Below are positions 17,053-28,267 of a stretch of DNA of 64,000 nt, one piece after another. The position numbers were made by a program, and so were the translations under genes. The notes under the pieces are model-generated. The model saw only the letters and a program-made list of their open reading frames with translations, searched no databases and was not told the origin of the DNA. This DNA comes from Cohaesibacter haloalkalitolerans (lineage in GTDB: Bacteria; Pseudomonadota; Alphaproteobacteria; Rhizobiales; Cohaesibacteraceae). The stretch is from assembly GCF_003574655.1 (NCBI RefSeq), contig NZ_QNUM01000008.1:124001-188000 (forward strand). Reading direction: 5' to 3'. How positions within the stretch are numbered: position 1 is the first letter of the stretch; each line of letters starts with the position of its first letter.

Positions 17053-17455
17053 CGATGCGAGCTCCTTTAATAACGTTATGTTTGAGAGGGATCGGCCCGA
17101 TTGCTTCACAAAAGCAGACTAGGAGATAACGGGAAATCAGGCCGGGGCAAACACACCGGCCAACCCAATCCCATGGAAACGCGCCTTATCTGACAAGGCA
17201 CACCCCTTGATGACAGAGTCCCGCCACCACAGGGCCAAAACCACCTCACCAAGCGAGCTGGACTATAGACAATTCTTTGATGTGAAGCGAGTAGGAAACC
17301 GACTTTTCAAGGCCTTGAACACCACTGATCCTACATATTTTTGCGCTTTTTTCTGCATTTGCACAGTAACGGACGGCCTGCGCCCGGATATCATCGTTCA
17401 AGGGCCACAAAACCGGTGCGAATCCACACGACATGGACTCAGCAAGCCATAGCAA
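17053..17455. other. purA upstream region
   Basis: About 400 bases upstream of purA contain no credible gene on either strand. The purA promoter must lie at the left side, but I could not choose a -35/-10 pair. No known purine riboswitch pattern is evident. Confidence 0.5.
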
Positions 17456-17492
17456 AAGGGCGCTCCGAACCCGACAGATCCGGAACGCCCTT
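17456..17492 (-). terminator. terminator of serA
   Basis: AAGGGCG-c-TCCG pairs with CGGA-a-CGCCCTT around a 13-base loop. The minus strand continues with TTTTGC. It lies 42 bases past the serA stop. Confidence 0.85.
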
Positions 17493-17533
17493 ATGATATC
17501 TTGTGCGCAAGGCACAAAAGCCGAGAGATAGAC

Positions 17534-19123
17534 CTAGACGGCGAACTTCAGGGCCTTGGCCTGAACCACGCCTTCCAGCGCCTCGATTTCAGCAATCACC
17601 TTGTCGCTGATCGTACCATCGATCTCGATCAGGGCGATGGCGTCGTCGCCAGCCTGCTTGCGGCCCAGATTGAAGGTCGCGATGTTGAGTTCAGCCTTGC
17701 CAAGCAAGGTGCCAAGACGACCGATGAAGCCCGGCTTGTCCTTGTTGGTGATGTAGAGCATGTTCTCGCCCAGCTCGGCTTCCATGTTGATGCCCTTGAT
17801 CTGGATGATACGCGGCTTGGAATCGCCGAACACCGTACCAGCCACAGAGCGTTCCTGCCGTTCGGTCACCAGCGTCAAACGGATGTAGTTTTCATAGTTA
17901 CCCTGCTGTTCGCGACGGGTTTCCTCGATGGTGACGCCCCGCTCCCGCGCAACAGCCGGAGCAGAGACCATGTTGACGGTCTGCAACAGCGGCTTGAGAA
18001 CACCAGCCAGTACGACAGAGGTCAGCGCGCGGGTGTTCATCTCGGCAACATCGCCCTCATACTCGATGCGGATACCCTTAAGGCCGCTTTCGGTCAGCTG
18101 ACCGGCAAAGGAGCCCAACTGATCGGCCAGCTTGACGAACGGCGTCAGGCGCGGAGCTTCCTCAGCGGTGATCGATGGCATATTGAGGGCGTTGGAAACG
18201 GCCCCGTTGACCAGATAGTCAGCCATCTGCTCGGCCACCTGAATGGCAACATTCTCCTGTGCTTCCGACGTGGAAGCGCCAAGATGCGGCGTGCAGACCA
18301 CATTCGGCAGGCCGAACAGCACGTTTTCCTTGGCTGGTTCATTGGTGAACACGTCAAAGGCGGCGCCAGCGACCTTGCCGGACTTGATGGCCTCGGCCAG
18401 AGCCTCTTCGTCAACCAGCCCACCACGGGCGCAGTTGATGATGCGTACACCGTCCTTCATCTTGGTGATCGCCTCGGCAGAGACAATGTTGCGGGTCTTG
18501 TCGGTAAGCGGTGTATGCAGGGAAATGAAGTCGGCCCGCTTGAACAGATCGTCAAGCTCGACCTTCTCGACGCCCAGCTCAACGGCGCGCTCAGGCGACA
18601 GGAACGGATCGAACGCCAGAACCTTCATCTTGAGACCGACAGCACGGGTGGCAACGATGCCCCCGATATTGCCGCAACCGATGATGCCAAGGGTCTTGGA
18701 GGTGATCTCGACACCCATGAACTTGGATTTTTCCCATTTACCAGCCTGTGTCGAAGCATCGGCAGCCGGAATCTGGCGGGCAACGGCGAACATCATGGCG
18801 ATGGCATGCTCTGCGGTGGTGATGGAGTTGCCGAACGGCGTATTCATCACGATGATACCGCGCTGGGTGGCCTTCTCGATGTCCACGTTGTCAACACCGA
18901 TACCGGCGCGACCGATGACCTTGAGATTGTCGGCAGCAGCAATCACCTTTTCGGTTGCCTTGGTGGCAGAGCGGATGGCCAGACCGTCATACTGACCGAT
19001 GATCTCGATCAGCTTGTCCTTGTCCTTGCCAAGGTCCGGCATGTAGTCAACCTCAACGCCCTTGTCCTTGAAGACCTGAACAGCGGTTGGAGACAGACTG
19101 TCGGAAATAAGCACTTTAGCCAT
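17534..19123 (-). CDS. serA: D-3-phosphoglycerate dehydrogenase
   Basis: The enzyme oxidises 3-phosphoglycerate to 3-phosphohydroxypyruvate, the first step of serine synthesis. This is the long 529-residue form, with a substrate/NAD core (1-315), an intervening allosteric substrate-binding domain (about 320-450) and a C-terminal ACT domain (about 455-529). Motifs are LGIIGCGNIGGIVATRAVGL (NAD), RIINCARGGLVDEEALAEAI (Arg), and the Glu-His pair in NVVCTPHLGASTSEAQENVA. The ATG at 19123, with a GAGG site, is preferred over an in-frame upstream ATG at 19210. It follows serC in the same direction with a 144-base gap, so the serine genes are probably one unit. Confidence 0.97.
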   Translation of the reverse strand: MAKVLISDSLSPTAVQVFKDKGVEVDYMPDLGKDKDKLIEIIGQYDGLAIRSATKATEKVIAAADNLKVIGRAGIGVDNVDIEKATQRGIIVMNTPFGNSITTAEHAIAMMFAVARQIPAADASTQAGKWEKSKFMGVEITSKTLGIIGCGNIGGIVATRAVGLKMKVLAFDPFLSPERAVELGVEKVELDDLFKRADFISLHTPLTDKTRNIVSAEAITKMKDGVRIINCARGGLVDEEALAEAIKSGKVAGAAFDVFTNEPAKENVLFGLPNVVCTPHLGASTSEAQENVAIQVAEQMADYLVNGAVSNALNMPSITAEEAPRLTPFVKLADQLGSFAGQLTESGLKGIRIEYEGDVAEMNTRALTSVVLAGVLKPLLQTVNMVSAPAVARERGVTIEETRREQQGNYENYIRLTLVTERQERSVAGTVFGDSKPRIIQIKGINMEAELGENMLYITNKDKPGFIGRLGTLLGKAELNIATFNLGRKQAGDDAIALIEIDGTISDKVIAEIEALEGVVQAKALKFAV

Positions 19124-19267
19124 GGGATTATCCTCACTGGTTTGCAACGCGCGCCAACTCCCCGGCGCTGCAGGCTGCATGAAACAAAATGTGATAACGG
19201 GATCTTGCAACGGCCCTGACTGGCAGGGCCGTCAATTCGGCCTTTGACACCAAAGACCCTGCTCTGA

Positions 19268-20431
19268 TCAGAGATCTGCCTTTTCCTGGGCAAAGGCCCA
19301 GTCTAGCCACTGGGTCAGGGCCTTGAGATCAGCAGTCTCGATCGTGGCACCGGCCCAGATACGCAGACCGGTCGGTGCATCGCGATAGGCGCCAATATCA
19401 TAGGCGACGCCTTCCTTTTCAAGGCGAGCAACCAGAGCCTTGGCAAACTTGGCCTGAGCATCGGCATCCAGCGCAGTAACATCCTTGTCCTTGATGGTAA
19501 AGCACACGGAGGTGTTGGAGCGGATGGCCTTGTCCTTGGCAAGGAAGTCGATCCAGTCGGACTGGTCGGCCCATGCTTCCAAGGTGGCAAGGTTGGCGTT
19601 GGCCCGTTTCATCAGACCGTCAAGCCCGCCGATTTCCTTGGCCCATTTGAGCGCGTCGATATAGTCCTCGACGCAGAGCATGGACGGCGTGTTGATCGTT
19701 TCACCGCGGAAGATACCCTCGATCAGCTTGCCACCTTTGGTCATGCGGAAGATCTTCGGCATCGGCCATGCAGGGGTGTAGCTCTCGAGACGCTCGACAG
19801 CGCGTGGCGACAGGATCAGCATGCCGTGAGCAGCTTCCCCACCCAGCACCTTCTGCCAGCTGTAGGTGACAACATCAAGCTTTTCCCAGTCAAGATCCTG
19901 GGCAAAGGCAGCAGAGGTGGCATCGCAAATGGTCAACCCTTCGCGGTCTGCTGCGATCCAGTCACCGTTTGGCACGCGCACACCGGAGGTGGTGCCGTTC
20001 CAGGTGAAGACAACGTCGCGGGAAAAATCAACCGCGCCGAGATCGGGGATCTGACCGTAGTCGGCCTTCATCACCCGCACATCGTCCAGCTTGAGCTGCT
20101 TGACAACGTCGGTTGCCCAGCCCGCACCAAAGCTTTCCCAGACGAGAATATCGGTACCGCGCGCCCCAAGCAGGGACCACAGGGCCATTTCGACAGCGCC
20201 TGTATCGGATGCAGGCACGACGCCAATGCGATAGTCGGCGGGAACGCCGAGCACTTCGCGCGTCAGGTCGATGGATTCTTGCAGCTTGGATTTGCCAAGT
20301 TTTGCGCGGTGGGAGCGGCCCAGTGGCGCATCAGACAGGCTGTCGAAAGACCAACCTGGACGCTTGGAGCATGGGCCAGAAGAGAAATGGGTATTGTTCG
20401 GCCGCACGGCCGGTGTAGTCATGTCGCTCAT
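19268..20431 (-). CDS. serC: phosphoserine aminotransferase
   Basis: This PLP enzyme transaminates 3-phosphohydroxypyruvate to phosphoserine. The 387-residue product is of the alphaproteobacterial SerC type. It begins [18 protein letters not shown] and carries the PLP-lysine region [20 protein letters not shown]. The ATG at 20431 has a GAGGGT ribosome site 7 bases upstream and is chosen over an ATG 15 bases upstream. A structured leader precedes it (20456-20498), and serA follows. Confidence 0.95.
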   Translation of the reverse strand: MSDMTTPAVRPNNTHFSSGPCSKRPGWSFDSLSDAPLGRSHRAKLGKSKLQESIDLTREVLGVPADYRIGVVPASDTGAVEMALWSLLGARGTDILVWESFGAGWATDVVKQLKLDDVRVMKADYGQIPDLGAVDFSRDVVFTWNGTTSGVRVPNGDWIAADREGLTICDATSAAFAQDLDWEKLDVVTYSWQKVLGGEAAHGMLILSPRAVERLESYTPAWPMPKIFRMTKGGKLIEGIFRGETINTPSMLCVEDYIDALKWAKEIGGLDGLMKRANANLATLEAWADQSDWIDFLAKDKAIRSNTSVCFTIKDKDVTALDADAQAKFAKALVARLEKEGVAYDIGAYRDAPTGLRIWAGATIETADLKALTQWLDWAFAQEKADL

Positions 20432-20455
20432 GAAAGCTACCCTCACAGATAGTTG

Positions 20456-20498
20456 CCTCTCGTTGGGGAGAGGTGTCCCACAAACGGGATTACTCCCC
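20456..20498 (-). promoter_or_regulatory. structured serC leader, candidate serC RNA motif
   Basis: On the minus-strand RNA three elements lie within 70 bases of the serC start. They are GGGGAG (20493-20498), a short TCCC hairpin (20476-20489) and a 6-bp hairpin CCTCTC/GAGAGG with loop CCCAAC (20456-20473). The sequence CTCCCC (20465-20470) overlaps the last hairpin and can instead pair with GGGGAG, giving two exclusive folds. A conserved serC RNA motif is known upstream of serC in alphaproteobacteria. I assign this by position and by the two-hairpin layout, not by covariance search. Confidence 0.55.
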
Positions 20499-20623
20499 TT
20501 TTATGAAGGCGTCAAACGGATTTTCTGCGTTGAGCACCAGATTGCAACAGCCGTTGCCTTTTTGGCGCACAATAGGGCATCACAAGAGTGGCAATGGTTC
20601 ACCAAATGATCCCGAAATCGAAA

Positions 20624-20651
20624 AAGGCGTTCACCAGAAGATGAACGCCTT
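20624..20651 (-). terminator. terminator of the outer-membrane protein gene
   Basis: AAGGCGTTCA and TGAACGCCTT form a perfect 10-bp stem with an 8-base loop. The minus strand continues with a T-run (CCTTTTTCG). It lies 116 bases past the gene at 20767-21528. Confidence 0.88.
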
Positions 20652-20766
20652 CATCGAGAGGAGCTTTCAGCAAACTGCCAGACATCGTCTTGGTCCGACA
20701 CCACCCCAATGATCAACAACATGTCGACGCGGGCGAGCTCGGGACTGACAGGCAGCTCAGCTCGAT

Positions 20767-21528
20767 CTAGTTCAGGTCGTAGCGCAGACCAACGCGGAAC
20801 TCATGCGCATAGAGGTCCTTGAACTTGACCGGGTTTAACTGGGCCGGATCCGACGAGTGGCCGGTTTCGGCGCGACCGAATGACATCAGGCGATAGTTCG
20901 CATCCAGTTTCATTCTGTCGCTGATATCGAAAGCAGCACCAGCCATCACGTTCCATGCAAAATTGAACTTGGCATGGTTGCCGAAAATCTGGGTGGTTGG
21001 ATCGGAGCTGTTGTAATCGGTCGCTCTGAGATAGGCCACACCGGCACCGGCGCCAACGTAAGGCGTGATGGAGTTCCAGTGACCGAAGTCATAGTAACCA
21101 TTCAGCATCAGCGTCCAGGCGCTGAACTTGACCGTTTCAGTGGTAGCAGCAAGGGCGCTGCAGCCGACGTTCGTACAGATCGCATCGCCGGAGTATTTTG
21201 CCTTGCCATGATAATCGAGGGTAATATCACCGCGAAGCTTGTCGGTGAAATAATAACCGGCACCAATCCCGGCCAACCAGCCGTTATTGATCTTTTCATT
21301 ATAGAACTTGGGATCACTCCCCGCAGTAGGAAGCCAGGATCCATTGCCGCCAGCATAGGCGGCAACACCAAGGTCTCCACGCAGATACCATCCAGAGCCG
21401 ATTTCAACGACGGCTTCGGGTTCGTATTCAATGACCGGCGGCGCAGGCAAATCCGCTGCAAAAGCAACAGAAGCTGACATAGCGGCCCCGAACACACTCA
21501 AAAACAGATTTTTTTTGAGGCTGCTCAT
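20767..21528 (-). CDS. outer-membrane beta-barrel protein, Omp25/31-like
   Basis: The 253-residue precursor has a signal peptide (SLKKNLFLSVFGAAMSASVA, cleavage after AFA) and then ADLPAPPVIEYEP, a start typical of rhizobial and Brucella Omp25/31-type porins. Alternating strands such as GWYLRGDLGVAAYAGGNG, AGIGAGYYFTDKLRGDITLD and TPYVGAGAGVAYL form an 8-stranded barrel, and the chain ends in EFRVGLRYDLN. An in-frame start at 21576 would extend past the signal peptide, so 21528 is preferred. The likely role is an abundant surface protein, ligand unknown. The upstream region is strongly AT-rich, fitting high expression. Confidence 0.88.
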   Translation of the reverse strand: MSSLKKNLFLSVFGAAMSASVAFAADLPAPPVIEYEPEAVVEIGSGWYLRGDLGVAAYAGGNGSWLPTAGSDPKFYNEKINNGWLAGIGAGYYFTDKLRGDITLDYHGKAKYSGDAICTNVGCSALAATTETVKFSAWTLMLNGYYDFGHWNSITPYVGAGAGVAYLRATDYNSSDPTTQIFGNHAKFNFAWNVMAGAAFDISDRMKLDANYRLMSFGRAETGHSSDPAQLNPVKFKDLYAHEFRVGLRYDLN

Positions 21529-21867
21529 CTCTTTTCCTCTCGACACAAAGGTTTGAACGTGAATTGGAGATTTCACTCAAGAGAAAAGATCACAGAATTT
21601 TCTTAATACTGGATTAACTACGATTATTAAACATAAATACATCAAGAAAACGTGACAAGGGTAATTTGGGATAGATAAATTTATGCAAATTGCAAATTTT
21701 ATTCTTAACAAATTATTACCACATCAAGAACCGACAAGACGCCCAACCTCACAGAGCCGCGACGAAAGGTGCACTATGCATCCATTTTGGCCGCAATGCC
21801 TTGCCAACGCCGGGCCCAACCCGCTATAGCCAGTGCAGCACCCACCGTCACGGATTTCCGGGAAATC
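21529..21867. other. AT-rich divergent region between omp gene and EamA exporter
   Basis: The stretch 21580-21720 is markedly AT-rich and includes the symmetric AAATTTATGCAAATTGC segment near 21678-21700. It probably holds the omp promoter. No further gene or terminator is evident. Confidence 0.45.
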
Positions 21868-22782
21868 ATGCAGACACATTCCATCCGCCATTGGCTCATT
21901 CTGGCCTTTCTCATCCTTTGCTGGGCATCGGCCATCATCCTGACGCGTGTCATCGCCACTGAACTCACTCCGATCTGGCTGACTGCGGCGCGGGTAAGCT
22001 CGGGTGCGGTCGCTCTCATCCTCTATCGCGTGCTGATCGTCAAGAAGCCGTGGTCGCTGGGTCGACATCACATCCCATGGGTCATCTGGCTGGCCCTCAT
22101 CAGCTCCGCCGTGCCCTTTGTCTTTCTGGCCTGGGGATCACAATATACCAGCTCGGCCATCGCCGGTATCCTCATAGGAACGGTGCCGCTGTCGGTTCTG
22201 GGGCTGGCACACTTCCTGCTGCCGGACGAGAAAATGACCCGCAGCAAGGCCCTTGGGTTTCTCATCGGCTTTGCCGGTCTTGTGCTGATCATCAAGCCGG
22301 ACAATGCTCCGTCCTCATCTGAGCACACCCTGCAACTGCTCGGTGAACTGGCAATTTTCTTCTGCAGCCTGTGTTACGCCATGAACACGGTGTCCTCGCG
22401 CATGATCCCTCCAGCGGACAATCTGGACAAGGCAACCGCTGTCGTTGCGACCTCTTCCCTGCTGCTGCTGATCGCTGGACTGGCGCTGGAACCGGTCGAC
22501 ACCCTGCTTGCCGCTCCGGCACATTTGTGGCTGATCCTCATCTATCTGGGCATCGTGCCAACAGCGCTGGCGACCCTTATGGTGTTCGTATTGCTGTCGC
22601 AGACCACAGCGACCTTTCTGGCCACCAGCAACTATCTGATTCCGATCGCCACAGCCCTCGGCGGCATCCTGTTTCTGGGCGAAAGTCTCACCTGGGTTGT
22701 CTGGCTGGGCTTTGCGATCATCCTCGCAGGCGTGGCCATCAGCAGCCGCCCCGGCAGGCGCGCAGGCAAACAGCAGGCGTGA
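21868..22782 (+). CDS. EamA/DMT-family metabolite exporter
   Basis: The 304-residue protein has ten hydrophobic segments in two EamA repeats (about residues 8-140 and 155-290). The first helix carries ILAFLILCWASAIILTRVIA, and the second repeat contains LGELAIFFCSLCYAMNTVSS. Such proteins export amino acids, purines or other small metabolites, and the substrate cannot be read from sequence. The frame is open from 21769, but the upstream part is not membrane-like and the ATG at 21868 gives a normal start. It is followed by a convergent terminator. Confidence 0.85.
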   Translation: MQTHSIRHWLILAFLILCWASAIILTRVIATELTPIWLTAARVSSGAVALILYRVLIVKKPWSLGRHHIPWVIWLALISSAVPFVFLAWGSQYTSSAIAGILIGTVPLSVLGLAHFLLPDEKMTRSKALGFLIGFAGLVLIIKPDNAPSSSEHTLQLLGELAIFFCSLCYAMNTVSSRMIPPADNLDKATAVVATSSLLLLIAGLALEPVDTLLAAPAHLWLILIYLGIVPTALATLMVFVLLSQTTATFLATSNYLIPIATALGGILFLGESLTWVVWLGFAIILAGVAISSRPGRRAGKQQA

Positions 22783-22816
22783 AAAAGGCAGCTTAAACCA
22801 AACTGATCGCAGAATC

Positions 22817-22851
22817 AGAAAAGCCGCCCGGACAACCGCAGCGGCTTTTCT
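22817..22851. terminator. convergent terminator between EamA exporter and glmM
   Basis: AGAAAAGCCGC and GCGGCTTTTCT form an 11-bp stem with a 13-base loop, with A- and T-runs on both sides. Confidence 0.88.
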
Positions 22852-22952
22852 TCTATCGGCAATGAACACCGGGTCCAACTGAAGACCCGTCCATTCGCGC
22901 CCAAACAAATAGATGGAGCAAGTCAAGTGAATGCAAATGAACGCGACAAGCT

Positions 22953-24299
22953 CTAGGCCGCGCTGACCTTGCGCACCTCGCTGCAAATGTCATCAACCAC
23001 CTGTTCGACCAGATCAAAGTCGTCGCCCTCAGCCATCACGCGAATGAGCGGCTCGGTGCCGGATTTGCGGATGACCAGCCGGCCATTGCTGCCCAGCTTG
23101 CTTTCACCGGCTTCAATCGCCTTTTTGACCGCCTCGGTTTCCAGCGGCGCGCCTTCCTGAAAGCGCACATTCTTGAGCAATTGCGGAACGGCCTCGAACC
23201 GGTTGCACACCTCGCTGACTGGCTTGCCCATCTTCACGACCACGGCCAGGATCTGCAGGGCAGCAATCAAGCCGTCACCGGTGGTGGAATAGTCGCTCAG
23301 CACGATGTGGCCGGACTGCTCGCCGCCCACATTGTAATGATGCTTGCGCATATGCTCGACCACATAGCGGTCCCCGACCTTGGTGCGTACCAGCGAAAGC
23401 TTGAGGCTCTTGAGATAGCGCTCGAGACCAAGGTTCGACATCACGGTTGCGACGATGCCCGGCGCCGTCAGCAGTCCTTCCCGGAACCAGCTTTCGGCAA
23501 CCACAGCCATCAGCTGATCGCCGTCCACCACCGTGCCGGTCTCATCAACGATGATCACCCGGTCGGCGTCGCCATCGAGCGCGATGCCGATATCGGCGCG
23601 AACTTCCCGCACCTTGGAAACCAGCGCTCCGACTGAGGTCGAGCCACAGTTGTCATTGATGTTGAAGCCATTGGGATCGACACCGATCTTGACCACTTCG
23701 GCACCCAGCTCCCACAGTGCATCAGGCGCCACACGATAGGCCGCCCCGTTGGCACAATCGATAACCACGCGAAGCCCTTCCAGCGACAGATCCTTTGGCA
23801 TGGTGCGCTTGGCAAATTCGATATAGCGGTCATAGACACTGTCGATGCGCTTGGTTCGGCCCAGCCGCTCCGGATTCACCAAACTGCTCAGCATGTCGGT
23901 TTCGATCAGTTCCTCGATCTCCGCCTCGATCTCGTCAGACAGCTTGTAGCCGTCCGGGCCAAACAGCTTGATGCCATTGTCCTGATAGGGATTGTGGGAA
24001 GCGGAAATCATCACGCCAAGATCCGCCCGCAGGGAGCGGGTCAACATGGCAACACCCGGCGTCGGTACCGGCCCCAGAAGGAAGACATCCATGCCCATCG
24101 CCGTCAGCCCGGCGGTAAGTGCGGGCTCCAGCATGTAGCCGGACAGCCGCGTGTCCTTCCCGATCACAACACGATGGCGGAAGTCCCCCCGCCGGAAAAT
24201 CTTGCCAGTCGCCATACCGACCTTCATTGCAATTTCCGGCGTCATTGGAAAACGATTGGCGCAGCCTCGAATACCGTCCGTTCCGAAATATTTAGCCAT
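22953..24299 (-). CDS. glmM: phosphoglucosamine mutase
   Basis: The enzyme interconverts glucosamine-6-phosphate and glucosamine-1-phosphate for UDP-GlcNAc, and hence peptidoglycan and lipid A, synthesis. The 448-residue protein shows the N-terminal YFGTDGIRG and the phosphoserine loop [20 protein letters not shown] (Ser about residue 100). The metal loop [12 protein letters not shown] and the C-terminal phosphate-binding [14 protein letters not shown] are also present. An upstream ATG at 24347 is rejected for the ATG at 24299 that gives [12 protein letters not shown]. It lies 334 bases downstream of ftsH, a common arrangement in Rhizobiales. Confidence 0.96.
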   Translation of the reverse strand: MAKYFGTDGIRGCANRFPMTPEIAMKVGMATGKIFRRGDFRHRVVIGKDTRLSGYMLEPALTAGLTAMGMDVFLLGPVPTPGVAMLTRSLRADLGVMISASHNPYQDNGIKLFGPDGYKLSDEIEAEIEELIETDMLSSLVNPERLGRTKRIDSVYDRYIEFAKRTMPKDLSLEGLRVVIDCANGAAYRVAPDALWELGAEVVKIGVDPNGFNINDNCGSTSVGALVSKVREVRADIGIALDGDADRVIIVDETGTVVDGDQLMAVVAESWFREGLLTAPGIVATVMSNLGLERYLKSLKLSLVRTKVGDRYVVEHMRKHHYNVGGEQSGHIVLSDYSTTGDGLIAALQILAVVVKMGKPVSEVCNRFEAVPQLLKNVRFQEGAPLETEAVKKAIEAGESKLGSNGRLVIRKSGTEPLIRVMAEGDDFDLVEQVVDDICSEVRKVSAA

Positions 24300-24632
24300 C
24301 AGTCTCAACAAACCTTTCAAGCGGCAAAAAATTGGCCGACCGCACACGCGCTCCGCTCACGAAGCCCCCGGAGTGCCAGCCGTTCAATAAACATCCTGTA
24401 GCGGAGCGACTTTACCGAAGGACTCTCTAAGGTCCCGTAAATGCTTCGCCAGCCTCGGTTTCTTTATACGGCAATTCGGGCTGGAATTCAGGTTCACTTA
24501 TTCAATCTTTGTTTCCTGTTGTTACATCCTGCCCAACCCTGCCAGCGCGCCGTGATGCCACAACAGCCCGGCAACAAGGCAACAAAAAAGCGCCCTCGAA
24601 GGGGCGCTTTCCTGTCTGTTTGTCTTGATCAA
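24300..24632. other. glmM-ftsH intergenic region
   Basis: It holds the ftsH terminator at its right side. The remaining bases have no credible reading frame and presumably contain a glmM promoter. Confidence 0.5.
24587..24610 (-). terminator. terminator of ftsH
   Basis: AAAGCGCCC (24587-24595) pairs with GGGCGCTTT (24602-24610). The minus strand then reads TTTGTTGCC. Confidence 0.88.
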
Positions 24633-26561
<1,929 letters not shown>

Positions 26562-26815
26562 ATGTTATCCCTTGGTTCCTCAGAAAGAGGATCGCTCTGT
26601 TCCAGAAAACGACCCTACTCTCTCTTCTGACTGGCCCGCAGTGAGCGCCTTGTAGCTTTCACACCACCCTCCGTCAGGCCAGAATTTCGCGGCAGCCAGA
26701 GAATTTCGTAAAATCCCGTCCGGCGCCCTTGATTATTCTTCGATGAATTTAGGGTCTCGATGGGAACTTGCCAAGGCAAGTCCCCCCCTTTTCTGCACTA
26801 ATATAGTAATAAGAT

Positions 26816-28267
26816 TTACTCTATCGTTTCATTTGACCCGAATTTTGCATCTTTTTCCTCAAATTCCAACACGATGCCTTCGATTGGTTCACCATTGGTC
26901 CAGTCCTTGACATGAACCGGCTGTCCCGCCAACCACACCGAAGGCAGCGCCTCAAGCGCCCCTCTGGGGATAGATGGCAGCCCGAACGCCTCCGCACTGA
27001 ACCCGTGACCTTCTTTCACCAGCCACAGACGCCCCTCGGCACCGAGTGGCCGCAGCACGGGCCGCGCTGAGGAAACCGCCTCACAATCGCCGGAAATCCT
27101 CACGCGATAAAGCCCCAGCCAGTTCACTTCTTCGTCAACCGACAGCGGCAGCGTCTGAAGCTCCCTTCCCAGCTCGCGATACACCCACAACAGGCCGCCG
27201 ACAGCCTCGAAGCAGCAGCCGCCAACGGTGCGCTTACCCGGCAGGCCCGTTTCTTGCGAGCTACCAAGTCCCTGCTCCGGCTTTTGGCACAAGGCCTCAT
27301 CCAGCGCCATCAGCTTCTCTTCCCGCGGCGGATAGGAAGGCCCGGCCACAAAGCCGAGCATGGCCCGCAACAAGCGCAGGCGGATTTCCTCCGGCTGGGC
27401 CCGCAGATCGGCCAACGGCAGATAGAGGGAATGGCCTGGCCCTGCCGAAACAAAACGCCGGTAGAAATCCTGCACCATGCCGTCGAGCGCATCTTCCGCC
27501 CGTTGCAGACGGCGCGCCGTCGCGGCCAGACGGGCAGAATCGCAGCCCTCGGCGGCAAACATCGGCAGCATCGAGCGCACCCGCGTCCGCAGATAGCCCG
27601 GACTGCGGTTGCTCGGATCCTCGGCCCAAGTGATGGATCGGGCGACAAGACTGGCCACAAGCCGCGCCTTGGGGAAGCCCAACAAGGGCCGCAACAGGGT
27701 CACCGCCCCGAATGGCTGTACCGGTCGCATCGCCGCCAGCCCCGTCACCCCGCTGCCCCGCAGCAGGCGCATGATCAGCGTTTCGGCCTGATCATCCTGA
27801 TGATGGGCAATCGCAATATGGCCACAGTCGATGGAACGGGCATGGTCGGAGAGCAGCCGGTAGCGCGCCTCGCGCGCCAGGCCCTGCACGTTGGAATGGG
27901 ATTTTTCCCCTTCCCAGACGAGGGTCTGGTGGGGAAGGCCGCGCTCGGCAGCAAGGCGGGCCACATAGGCGCATTCGTCCGCCGCCTCTGGCCGCAAGCG
28001 ATGATCAACGCTGGCCACGAATAATTGAATGGGAAGCCGGTTCCGCTGCAGCCATTCATGGCACAGCACCATCAGCGAAAGGGAATCGGCGCCACCGGAC
28101 ACCGCAAGCAACAACCGCCCAGGCACCGGACGAGCGCTCTCGTGGGGCGTCCGGGCATCTGTCGGCGGGCAGTCATCAGGAAAGGAAAAAACAGTCGTAA
28201 AGGCCGCGTCCAACTCGCCGTCGGTTAGCGGTTCACCCTCTGCGGAGTGATCTTCAGCATTTGGCAC
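26816..28267 (-). CDS. tilS: tRNA(Ile)-lysidine synthase
   Basis: The enzyme attaches lysine to C34 of tRNA-Ile(CAU), changing codon reading from AUG to AUA. It has the PP-loop ATPase signature LLLAVSGGADSLSLMVL and the downstream VASVDHRLRPEAADE and HHQDDQAETLIMRLLRGSGV. TilS-specific and C-terminal domains follow (to residue 483). The frame is open from an ATG at 28312, but a GTG at 28267 overlaps the cpoB stop by only 14 bases and is preferred. Even so, about 50 residues precede the PP-loop, which is longer than usual. The start is the least certain part of the call. Confidence 0.9.
   Translation of the reverse strand: MPNAEDHSAEGEPLTDGELDAAFTTVFSFPDDCPPTDARTPHESARPVPGRLLLAVSGGADSLSLMVLCHEWLQRNRLPIQLFVASVDHRLRPEAADECAYVARLAAERGLPHQTLVWEGEKSHSNVQGLAREARYRLLSDHARSIDCGHIAIAHHQDDQAETLIMRLLRGSGVTGLAAMRPVQPFGAVTLLRPLLGFPKARLVASLVARSITWAEDPSNRSPGYLRTRVRSMLPMFAAEGCDSARLAATARRLQRAEDALDGMVQDFYRRFVSAGPGHSLYLPLADLRAQPEEIRLRLLRAMLGFVAGPSYPPREEKLMALDEALCQKPEQGLGSSQETGLPGKRTVGGCCFEAVGGLLWVYRELGRELQTLPLSVDEEVNWLGLYRVRISGDCEAVSSARPVLRPLGAEGRLWLVKEGHGFSAEAFGLPSIPRGALEALPSVWLAGQPVHVKDWTNGEPIEGIVLEFEEKDAKFGSNETIE

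Noticed and set aside
17501-19219. 572-codon open frame on the plus strand
   Set aside because: It is antisense to the full length of serA. Its composition reflects the codon bias of serA and it matches no family.
26740-26800. Heat-shock (RpoH) promoter before ftsH
   Set aside because: CTTGCC and CCCATC are present, but their spacing is shorter than the consensus allows.
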